This document shows positions 1 to 5,193 of a DNA stretch of 5,193 nucleotides, piece after piece. Each line of letters starts with the position of its first letter. The first letter of the stretch is position 1. The notes beneath the pieces were generated by a model that was not told the origin of the DNA, searched no databases, and saw nothing but the letters and a program-made list of their open reading frames with translations. Source of the DNA: Acidobacteriota bacterium (GTDB taxonomy: Bacteria > Acidobacteriota > Vicinamibacteria > Vicinamibacterales > 2-12-FULL-66-21); NCBI GenBank assembly GCA_013817065.1, contig JACDDJ010000384.1:1-5193 (forward strand). The letters run 5' to 3'. The position numbers were made by a program, and so were the translations under genes.

Positions 1-1207
1 GCACCGGAAGGCTCACGGTGATGGACGGACGCGACGGCAGGCCGCCGAGAGACGCGGCGCGGTCTACGGTCTGTTCCGCCATATGACGGTAGGTCGTCCA
101 CTTGCCGCCGGTGGTGGTGATCAGCCCCGAGGGCGTGACGTCGATCGTGTGGTCGCGTGCGAGCGCGGCGGTGATTCTTGTCTCACCCCGTCGAATCAGC
201 GGGCGGACCCCGGCAAATACGCTGCGTACGTCGAGGGCGGTTGGCGCGCGGCGCAGGTAGCGCGCTGCCGTGCGGAGCAGAAAGTCCACCTCCTCGCGAA
301 GCGGCCGCGGCTCGAGCGTCGGCGCCGGGATCGGCGTGTCGGTGGTCCCGACGAGTGTGTGTCCGCGCCACGGGATCGCAAACATCACGCGGCCGTCGCC
401 AACACGCGGGATCATCAACGCGGTCGGTCCGGGCAGGAAGCTGCGGTCGAGGACGAGGTGTGCGCCCTGGCTCGGCGCGATCATAGGATCTGCCGTGGAC
501 GTCGCGAGCATCCGGACCCCATCGGCAAAGGCGCCGGTGGCATTGATCACGACGCGCGCCTGGAGGCGGAGCTCGTTCCCCGACTCTTCGTCGGTCGCCA
601 CCACTCCGTCGACGCGTCCATGCGTTGCCGAGATGCCAGTCACGCGCACGTAGTTCAGCACCATCGCACCATGTTCGACCGCCGTCTGAACCAGGTTGAT
701 CAGCAGTCGACTGTCGTCGAACTGGCCGTCGTAATAGAGCACTCCCCCGCGAAGACCTTCGGGCTGCAGCTCGGGAAGGCGTTCGAGGGTCGCGCGCCGG
801 GAGAGCACGGCTGAGCGTCCAAATCCCGATCTGCCGGCGAGGAGATCGTACGCAGTCAGGCCGGCGCCATAGAACACGCGCTCCCAGTGCGCGTAGGCCG
901 GCACGACCAGCGGGAGATTCGAGACGACGTGACGAGCGTTGCGGAGCAGGATCATCCGCTCCCGCAGCGCCTCACGGACGAGGGAGATGTTGCCCTGCTG
1001 AAGGTAGCGCACGCCGCCGTGCACCAGCTTTGTGCTGCGGCTCGACGTCCCCTTGCCGAAGTCGGACTGCTCGAGCAGGGCCACGCTGTAACCGCGGGTC
1101 GCAGCGTCCACGGCGATGCCGGCGCCGGTCGCACCACCGCCGATGACCACGATGTCCCAGGGGCCCGCGTGGCGTGCCAGGCGCGCCAGCATCTCTTCGC
1201 GATTCAT
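1..1207 (-). CDS. glpD: Aerobic glycerol-3-phosphate dehydrogenase, N-terminal 402 codons (runs off left edge)
   Basis: This is the FAD-dependent, membrane-associated enzyme that oxidises sn-glycerol-3-phosphate to dihydroxyacetone phosphate and passes electrons to quinone. My translation from the ATG at 1207-1205 stays open to the window edge. A Rossmann FAD motif, IVVIGGGATGAGIAVD, lies at about residues 19-34. The family block with S55-S56, K60-L61, HGG (63-65) and RYL (67-69) follows. INATG (221-225), PW..H..VGTTDT (about 279-291), GVRPL (333-337) and GGKWTTYR (367-374) also match GlpD; the last two blocks carry conserved Arg and Lys residues near the substrate and flavin. GlpD proteins are usually about 500-570 residues, so the C-terminal DAO_C-type domain is outside the window. 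The start overlaps the glpK stop by 4 nt (ATGA at 1207-1204). I see no convincing Shine-Dalgarno, so translation is probably coupled to glpK. The family call is firm; whether the gene is intact at its 3' end cannot be seen. Confidence 0.95.
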   Translation of the reverse strand, partial: MNREEMLARLARHAGPWDIVVIGGGATGAGIAVDAATRGYSVALLEQSDFGKGTSSRSTKLVHGGVRYLQQGNISLVREALRERMILLRNARHVVSNLPLVVPAYAHWERVFYGAGLTAYDLLAGRSGFGRSAVLSRRATLERLPELQPEGLRGGVLYYDGQFDDSRLLINLVQTAVEHGAMVLNYVRVTGISATHGRVDGVVATDEESGNELRLQARVVINATGAFADGVRMLATSTADPMIAPSQGAHLVLDRSFLPGPTALMIPRVGDGRVMFAIPWRGHTLVGTTDTPIPAPTLEPRPLREEVDFLLRTAARYLRRAPTALDVRSVFAGVRPLIRRGETRITAALARDHTIDVTPSGLITTTGGKWTTYRHMAEQTVDRAASLGGLPSRPSITVSLPV

Positions 1208-2703
1208 GCGCGATCGTTGCCCGCCCAGCCACGCGCGCGACCCACCGCTTCGCGCCAGCGCGCGCGCAGGCTCGCGGCCTGCGATTGCGGCATCGCCGGC
1301 TCGAACCGGCGCTCGACCTGCCACTGTCCGGCGATTGCCGCCGCGGACGGCCAGAAGCCGACCGCGAGACCCGCGAGGTACGCCGCGCCGAGTGCTGTCG
1401 TTTCGGTCACCGCCGGTCTGACAACCGGGACGCCGAGCAGGTCGGCCTGAAACTGCATCAGAAGATCGTTCCGCGACGCGCCGCCGTCCACCCGCAGTTC
1501 CGCAAGCGGCATTCCCGAGTCCCCCTGGACCGCGTCGAGCAGATCGCCGACCTGATACGCGATGCTCTCGACGGCGGCGCGGGCGATATGCGCCGACGTG
1601 GTTCCGCGGGTGATCCCGATCATCATTCCCCGCGCATACGGATCCCAATGCGGTGCGCCGAGGCCAGCAAATGCGGGGACGAGGTAAACGCCGCCGGAGT
1701 CCGGAACGCTCGTTGCCAGCGCTTCGACATCGGAGGAACGCTGGATGATGCCGAGACCATCCCGCAGCCACTGCACCACCGCGCCGCCGATGAACACGCT
1801 GCCTTCGAGCGCGTACTCCGTCCGTCCATTGATTTGCCACGCGACCGTGGTCACGAGTTGATTGGTCGACGGGACGGGAACGCTGCCGGTGTTCTGCAGG
1901 AGGAAGCAGCCGGTGCCGTACGTGCTCTTCGCCAGTCCTGGCGACACGCACATCTGCCCGAACAGGGCCGACTGCTGGTCACCTGCAACCCCGGCGATCG
2001 GCAGGTCGGCAAGCCCGAGACCGGCGGTCACGCGTCCGTAGACCTCGCTCGAGGATCGCACCTCCGGCAGCATGCTTCGCGGCACGCCCAGCAGCCGCAG
2101 CAGGTCATCGTCCCACGCCAGTTCGTGGATGTTGAACAGCATCGTCCGCGACGCGTTCGAGACGTCAGTAACGTGGACCTTGCCGCCGGTCAGCTTCCAG
2201 ATCAGCCACGAATCCACCGTCCCGAATGCGAGGTGGCCCTGCTCGGCCCGGGTGCGGGCTCCGGGCACGTTGTCGAGGATCCAGGCCACCTTGCTGCCGG
2301 AAAAATACGCATCGACAACCAGTCCGGTGCGCTCGGTGATCATCGGGGCGTGGCCGTCCGCCTTCAGTCGGTCGCAGAACTCGGCCGTCCGCCGGTCCTG
2401 CCAGACGATCGCGTTGCAGACCGGGCGGCCGGTCTCGCGGTCCCACACGATCGCGGTCTCACGCTGATTGGTAATCCCGATGGCGGCGACGTCCTTCGCC
2501 TCGGCGCCGGCGCGGCCGAGGACCTCGATGGCGACCGCACTCTGCGTCGCCCAGATCTGATCGGGATCGTGCTCGACCCAGCCGGGCTGCGGAAAGATCT
2601 GCTCGAACTCCCTCTGCGCCACCGCGGCGATGGCACCGCTGGCGTCGAAGAGGATCGCGCGTGAGCTGGTCGTGCCCTGGTCGAGTGCAAGGATGTACTG
2701 CAT
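1204..2703 (-). CDS. glpK: Glycerol kinase
   Basis: GlpK is a cytoplasmic FGGY-family kinase that uses ATP to convert glycerol to sn-glycerol-3-phosphate, trapping what GlpF admits. The 499-residue protein has normal family length. The phosphate-binding loop DQGTTSSR is at 8-15. Glycerol-site residues R81-E82 (in ITNQRET) and Y133 are present. FGGY signature 1 (Y133 to N145, with K138 and W141) and signature 2 (G359 to E379) both match the published patterns. The catalytic Asp is D242 in AGVAGDQQ, and DGGAS..D (406-413) is in the nucleotide domain. The loop before D242 lacks the Gly-Gly-Thr-Arg of the E. coli fructose-1,6-bisphosphate site, with Asp233 where Arg is expected. It also has no His that HPr could phosphorylate as in low-GC Gram-positives, so neither known control is expected (inference). 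A GGAG sits at 2719-2716, 12 nt before the ATG, which is a long spacing. The gene is first in a glpK-glpD operon and divergent from glpF. Confidence 0.98.
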   Translation of the reverse strand: MQYILALDQGTTSSRAILFDASGAIAAVAQREFEQIFPQPGWVEHDPDQIWATQSAVAIEVLGRAGAEAKDVAAIGITNQRETAIVWDRETGRPVCNAIVWQDRRTAEFCDRLKADGHAPMITERTGLVVDAYFSGSKVAWILDNVPGARTRAEQGHLAFGTVDSWLIWKLTGGKVHVTDVSNASRTMLFNIHELAWDDDLLRLLGVPRSMLPEVRSSSEVYGRVTAGLGLADLPIAGVAGDQQSALFGQMCVSPGLAKSTYGTGCFLLQNTGSVPVPSTNQLVTTVAWQINGRTEYALEGSVFIGGAVVQWLRDGLGIIQRSSDVEALATSVPDSGGVYLVPAFAGLGAPHWDPYARGMMIGITRGTTSAHIARAAVESIAYQVGDLLDAVQGDSGMPLAELRVDGGASRNDLLMQFQADLLGVPVVRPAVTETTALGAAYLAGLAVGFWPSAAAIAGQWQVERRFEPAMPQSQAASLRARWREAVGRARGWAGNDRA

Positions 2704-2776
2704 GAGTTCAGTCGTCTCCAGAGCTGTCTACTGTATACTCCGCGCTGCTTTTCTCACTCTCAGCAGGAGACTTATC
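2704..2776. promoter_or_regulatory. Divergent intergenic region between glpK and glpF, likely holding both promoters
   Basis: This 73-bp gap separates the start codons of glpK (leftward) and glpF (rightward), so promoters for both operons should lie here. Its AT-richest core is 2726-2739, made of two adjacent near-identical 7-mers, GTCTACT (2726-2732) and GTATACT (2733-2739). The second contains TATACT (2734-2739), a 5-of-6 match to a -10 hexamer on the plus strand. It would give a glpF leader of about 30 nt. I found no good -35 at 16-18 bp upstream on that strand and no convincing promoter pair on the minus strand. The GTATAC palindrome at 2733-2738 is the only symmetric element and is too short to call an operator. 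The promoter role is inferred mostly from gene layout. Confidence 0.5.
2765..2769 (+). promoter_or_regulatory. Ribosome binding site of glpF (AGGAG)
   Basis: A perfect AGGAG ends 7 nt before the ATG at 2777. This decides the glpF start. An upstream in-frame ATG at 2630 would add 49 residues that overlap the 5' end of glpK and resemble no aquaporin N-terminus, whereas the start at 2777 gives the expected short cytoplasmic N-terminus followed by helix 1. Confidence 0.85.
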
Positions 2777-3622
2777 ATGTCTGAGCCCACGCGCGGGTAC
2801 CTTCGGGAGGCACTCGCGGAGTTCCTCGGAACGTTCGTCCTTATCGTGTTTGGCATCGGTGTCGTCGCCCAGGTCGTGCTCAGCGGGCAGACGGCCGGAA
2901 CCTACCTGTCGATCAACCTGGCATGGGGGCTCGCGGTCACGATGGGCTGCTACGTCGCAGGCGGCGTCTCGGGTGCGCATCTCAATCCGGCGGTGACGCT
3001 CGCGCTCGCGGTCCATCGCGGCTTCCCGTGGAGCAAGGTTGCCGCCTACGTCGGAGCGCAGGTGGCTGGCGCGTTCATCGCCTCGGCCGTCGTCTACCTG
3101 ACCTACATGGATGCCCTGACCGCATTTGACAGCGGCGTCCGACAGGTCGCGGGCGCGCAGGGCACGGCCGGGATCTGGGCGACCTACCCGCAGGCCTTCA
3201 TCGCCCCCTTCCCCGCCGGGTTCATCGACCAGTTCGTCGGGACGGCGTTGCTGATGCTCGTGGTGCTGGGGATCTCGGATGCCCGCAATGCGCCGCCCGC
3301 AGCCGGTATGGCACCGCTGATCGTCGGACTGCTGGTCATGGTGATCGGGATGTCGTTCGGCTACAACGCCGGATACGCCATCAACCCGGCGCGGGACTTC
3401 GGGCCACGCCTGTTCACCGCCGTGGCTGGCTGGGGCAGCGACGTATTCCGGGCCGCGAACGGGTGGTGGTGGGTGCCGCTGGCAGCGCCGCCGCTCGGCG
3501 CCATCGCGGCGGGCTGGGTCTATGACGGACTGATCGGGCATCGGTTTCCGAAAGGGCTGACGCCGACCAGCGCGGAATCGGCGACCCCGATTCCGCAGCC
3601 GGGTCAACTGCCGCCGGAGTGA
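2777..3622 (+). CDS. glpF: Glycerol uptake facilitator (aquaglyceroporin)
   Basis: GlpF is an inner-membrane MIP-family channel that lets glycerol and similar small polyols diffuse into the cytoplasm. The 281-residue protein has two half-repeats with NPA motifs: N70-P71-A72 in SGAHLNPAVTL and N203-P204-A205 in GYAINPARDFGPR. Membrane segments fall roughly at 10-34, 43-62, 86-108, 148-166, 176-196 and 231-254, with the two half-helices entered after each NPA. Aligned to E. coli GlpF, the selectivity filter is W50, G191, Y200 and R206, so Phe200 is replaced by Tyr. D207 after NPAR is typical of glycerol rather than water channels. A short Pro/Thr/Ser-rich tail follows at about 257-281. The start is fixed by AGGAG at 2765-2769. 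In many bacteria glpF directly precedes glpK on the same strand; here it is divergent from it, yet still clearly part of the same uptake route. Confidence 0.97.
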   Translation: MSEPTRGYLREALAEFLGTFVLIVFGIGVVAQVVLSGQTAGTYLSINLAWGLAVTMGCYVAGGVSGAHLNPAVTLALAVHRGFPWSKVAAYVGAQVAGAFIASAVVYLTYMDALTAFDSGVRQVAGAQGTAGIWATYPQAFIAPFPAGFIDQFVGTALLMLVVLGISDARNAPPAAGMAPLIVGLLVMVIGMSFGYNAGYAINPARDFGPRLFTAVAGWGSDVFRAANGWWWVPLAAPPLGAIAAGWVYDGLIGHRFPKGLTPTSAESATPIPQPGQLPPE

Positions 3623-3629
3623 TCGGGCT

Positions 3630-3657
3630 GTAGGTGCCGTTCGCGAACGGCCCCTAC
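3630..3657 (+). terminator. Hairpin just downstream of glpF, candidate transcription terminator
   Basis: Arms GTAGGTGCCGTT (3630-3641) and AACGGCCCCTAC (3646-3657) pair at 11 of 12 positions around a CGCG loop, with one T-C mismatch. The hairpin begins 7 nt after the glpF stop codon. It is strong and GC-rich, but no T-run follows (the next bases are ACGCTGCTT). It may therefore be a U-tract-less terminator, part of a Rho-dependent end, or a 3' mRNA-stabilising stem. The secondary structure is directly visible; the terminator role is inferred. Confidence 0.6.
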
Positions 3658-3689
3658 ACGCTGCTTGCGCGTGTGAAGCTCCGCGGCTC

Positions 3690-3758
3690 AACTTCCAACT
3701 TCCAAACCCCAACCTCCAAAAGTTCGAGTCGGAGGTTGGAGGTTGGTAGTTGGAAGTT
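3690..3758. repeat. Heptamer-phased 28-bp inverted repeat between convergent glpF and glpQ
   Basis: The left arm 3690-3717 and right arm 3731-3758 are each 28 nt and pair at 25 of 28 positions around a 13-nt spacer (3718-3730). Each arm is exactly four 7-nt units. The left arm reads AACTTCC, AACTTCC, AAACCCC, AACCTCC; the right arm reads GGAGGTT, GGAGGTT, GGTAGTT, GGAAGTT. The strand composition is extreme: the left arm has no G and the right arm has no C. The right arm ends 3 bp before the stop codon of the leftward GlpQ gene, so the stem would form straight after that stop in its transcript. It could act as a bidirectional terminator or be a copy of a dispersed intergenic element. I infer neither firmly. 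Confidence 0.85.
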
Positions 3759-3761
3759 AAG

Positions 3762-4703
3762 TCAGTTCCTCTTGCGCGGGAACTGATCCGGGTTGTCGGT
3801 GAAGACGGCGTCGACGCCGTAGTCATAGAGGAACTTCGTCATCTCGTCGCGCACCGACGGGAACGTCCCGGTGTTCGACGACCGGAACGTCCATGGTGTC
3901 ACCGTCATGCCGGCTGCCTGTGCCCACTTCACCAGCTCCGGACGGGCCGCGACGATCATCTTGTTTGGACCAAGGCCGGTCGCCCAGCCGGCAACCTCTT
4001 TGATCTTCTCCTGCGTGTCGATGCGCGTCGCGTTGGTTGGTTCCACCAAGAGCACACGAGGGACCTGGGGCAGGTCCTTCGCGAGCAGCTTGACGGTGGT
4101 TTCATCGAAGGACTGGATGATGACGCGCGCCGACGCGAGCGTTGTCAGCAGCCCGTTCTTCTTCAGGATGTCCGTGAGCAGCTTCTCGGGGCTCACGCCG
4201 CGCGCCCGATAGAAGGCCGGATCCTTCAGCTCGGGATAGAGGCCGGCCCGCTTACCGACCGCGTCGATCGCCTCCTGGAAGGTCGGGATCTTCGCGCTCG
4301 AAAACTTCGCGTTGAACCACGAGCCGGCGTCCAGCTGCTTGATTTCCGCGAGCGTGAAGTCACCAACCAGCCACCGCTTGACCGGCGCCGCGCCGGTCTT
4401 GTCTTCGACGAACCTCGTCGGAAACACCTCTTCGACATTGGTCGTCCGGTCGAGCGTGAGGTCGTGGATGCATACCAGCACGCCGTCCTTCGTGACGGCG
4501 AGGTCCTGCTCCACGTAGTCGGCCCCCTGCTCGATCGCCAGGGTGTAGGCCTCGAGCGTGTGCTCCGGCGCATAGGCCGACGCACCACGGTGGGCGACCA
4601 GCTGTTTGCGTCCCGGTGTGCCCTGGCGAGCGCCGGTTGTCGCGCACCCCAGGGCGACGAGGATGGTCAACACCGCCACCGTGCGGCGCGTGGTGCTCGA
4701 CAT
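3762..4703 (-). CDS. glpQ: Glycerophosphodiester phosphodiesterase, GlpQ type, predicted exported lipoprotein
   Basis: The enzyme hydrolyses deacylated phospholipids (glycerophosphodiesters) to glycerol-3-phosphate plus an alcohol. The 313-residue protein follows the GDPD TIM-barrel pattern. HRGAS carries H38-R39, then APEHTLEAY (45-53), the metal ligands E65 and D67 in EQDL, the second catalytic His H80 in IHD, LDRTTNV (84-90), YPELK with metal ligand E158, and FTDNPD near the C-terminus (301-306). The order and spacing resemble E. coli periplasmic GlpQ more than short cytosolic UgpQ. The N-terminus has R6-R7, a hydrophobic stretch (about 8-19) and C20 in ALGC, which fits the broad lipobox pattern, so I predict a lipid-anchored periplasmic or outer-membrane protein. 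The arginine pair lacks the rest of a Tat motif. The ATG begins 1 nt after the TAG of the upstream receptor gene and has no good Shine-Dalgarno, suggesting translation by reinitiation. The family is certain; the substrate range is not. Confidence 0.94.
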   Translation of the reverse strand: MSSTTRRTVAVLTILVALGCATTGARQGTPGRKQLVAHRGASAYAPEHTLEAYTLAIEQGADYVEQDLAVTKDGVLVCIHDLTLDRTTNVEEVFPTRFVEDKTGAAPVKRWLVGDFTLAEIKQLDAGSWFNAKFSSAKIPTFQEAIDAVGKRAGLYPELKDPAFYRARGVSPEKLLTDILKKNGLLTTLASARVIIQSFDETTVKLLAKDLPQVPRVLLVEPTNATRIDTQEKIKEVAGWATGLGPNKMIVAARPELVKWAQAAGMTVTPWTFRSSNTGTFPSVRDEMTKFLYDYGVDAVFTDNPDQFPRKRN

Positions 4704-4704
4704 T

Positions 4705-5193
4705 CTAGAAGCTTACCTTCACACCGAGCTGCAGCTGGCGCGCGTCGTAGGTCGAGGTGATCCTCCCGAAAGCCGGGGAGCTGCGGTTCCCGTTCGGTCC
4801 GCGGAAGTTCGCGCGATTGAGCAGGTTGAACGCTTCCAGGCGGAACTGGGCGCGGGTATCGGTGCCGCGTTCCCGAACGGCTGGCTCGGATCGGTGGGAA
4901 GGGTCACGTTGGCGCCGTTCAGATAGCCCACCACTGCACTCTTGTCCCCGTACGGATCGCCGCTCACATTCGGACGATAGTTGTTGGCCCCGCGGAAGGT
5001 CTGGTTGATGCCCGAGACGATGAAACTTGTCGCCGGCGCGTAAGTGAGGTTCACCGCCTCGCCCGAGGTCATCGTGTTGATGCCGCTCAAGGTCCATCCG
5101 CCGAGCAGCGCCTCGACCAGCGGGCTGGCATTCGACAGCCAGCGGTGCCCTTCGCCAAACGGCAGCTCCCAGACCATGCTCGTCGTGTTGTTG
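4705..5193 (-). pseudogene. C-terminal end of an Oar-like TonB-dependent receptor, frame-disrupted near 4866
   Basis: These large outer-membrane proteins usually have an N-terminal carboxypeptidase-regulatory-like domain, a plug and a 22-strand barrel; their substrates are mostly unknown. Only the last part is visible and the 5' part lies beyond the right edge. From 5192 to about 4866 one frame gives about 109 barrel-like residues: VWELPFGEGHRWLS, then LLGGWTLSGI, GANNYRPNVSGDPYG and finally SQPFGNA. From about 4866 to 4705 a different frame gives TDTRAQFRLEAFNLLNRANF, then SSPAFGRITSTYDARQLQLG and a terminal VKVSF with the C-terminal Phe expected of outer-membrane barrels. Family members normally carry about 25 residues between these parts (a GRN..RGP..... 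D segment), which are absent here. So this looks like an out-of-frame deletion, not a simple 1-nt error. If translated straight through, the first frame would run into nonsense and stop at 4721-4719, just before glpQ. An assembly or sequencing artefact remains possible. Confidence 0.75.

Noticed and set aside
83..814. Plus-strand open frame of 243 codons opposite glpD
   Set aside because: Arg/Asp/His-rich shadow translation; the minus strand gives a continuous GlpD with all conserved blocks.
1174..2664. Long plus-strand open frame of 496 codons opposite glpK
   Set aside because: It is an antisense shadow of a GC-rich gene: the composition is rich in Arg, Asp, His and Pro, there are no recognisable domains, and the opposite strand encodes a textbook glycerol kinase.
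2733..2738. GTATAC palindrome as a regulator operator
   Set aside because: Six bases of perfect symmetry do not extend outward (T faces T), so there is not enough to call a binding site.
2630..2776. Possible 49-residue N-terminal extension of GlpF
   Set aside because: It would overlap the glpK 5' end and use the whole promoter region as coding sequence; the ATG at 2777 has a perfect AGGAG and the expected aquaporin N-terminus.
3656..3674. Small inverted repeat ACACGC / GCGTGT with a 7-nt loop
   Set aside because: A 6-bp stem in GC-rich sequence is easily due to chance, it overlaps the foot of the stronger 3630-3657 stem, and no T-run follows.
2708..3826. Minus-strand open frame of 372 codons opposite glpF, crossing the heptamer repeat
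   Set aside because: It lies antisense to an unambiguous aquaglyceroporin, crosses the hairpin and the inverted repeat, and its predicted protein is low-complexity Arg/Asp/Gly-rich sequence with no family features.
3750..4760. Plus-strand open frame of 336 codons opposite glpQ
   Set aside because: Antisense to a clear GDPD gene, starts inside the heptamer repeat, and has no recognisable domain.

Overview
This GC-rich window is a glycerol / glycerol-3-phosphate catabolism locus from a Gram-negative bacterium. I infer an Acidobacteriota-like host. The main clue is the right-edge gene fragment. It reads as the C-terminal barrel of an Oar-like TonB-dependent receptor, a family strongly expanded in that phylum, with the usual 'FRLEAFNLLNRANF ... 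ITSTYD.RQLQLG.K.F' ending. An intergenic inverted repeat built from 7-bp units and GC-biased third codon positions fit but do not prove this, and no rRNA or other marker is present.

Layout, left to right. Positions 1-1207 (minus) hold the first 402 codons of glpD, the FAD-dependent glycerol-3-phosphate dehydrogenase, cut by the window edge. Positions 1204-2703 (minus) hold a complete glpK, glycerol kinase, whose stop overlaps the glpD start as ATGA. A 73-bp gap (2704-2776) separates glpK from a divergent glpF (2777-3622, plus), an aquaglyceroporin with both NPA motifs. Positions 3623-3761 form a convergent intergenic stretch with a strong hairpin just after glpF and a heptamer-phased inverted repeat just after the opposing gene. 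Positions 3762-4703 (minus) hold a GlpQ-type glycerophosphodiester phosphodiesterase with a lipoprotein-like signal peptide. It starts 1 nt after the stop of the receptor fragment at 4705-5193 (minus). That fragment is split between two frames near 4866 and appears to lack about 25 residues.

How the genes fit together: GlpF lets glycerol in, GlpK phosphorylates it, and GlpD oxidises glycerol-3-phosphate to dihydroxyacetone phosphate while passing electrons to the membrane quinone pool. GlpQ would release glycerol-3-phosphate and an alcohol from phospholipid head-group diesters outside the cytoplasm. No glycerol-3-phosphate transporter (GlpT or UgpABCE) and no regulator (GlpR or GlpP) is visible here.

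I do not see an undescribed biological system. The items most worth a second look are the damaged receptor reading frame, the heptamer-phased inverted repeat, the divergent glpF / glpKD arrangement, and the receptor-GlpQ adjacency.
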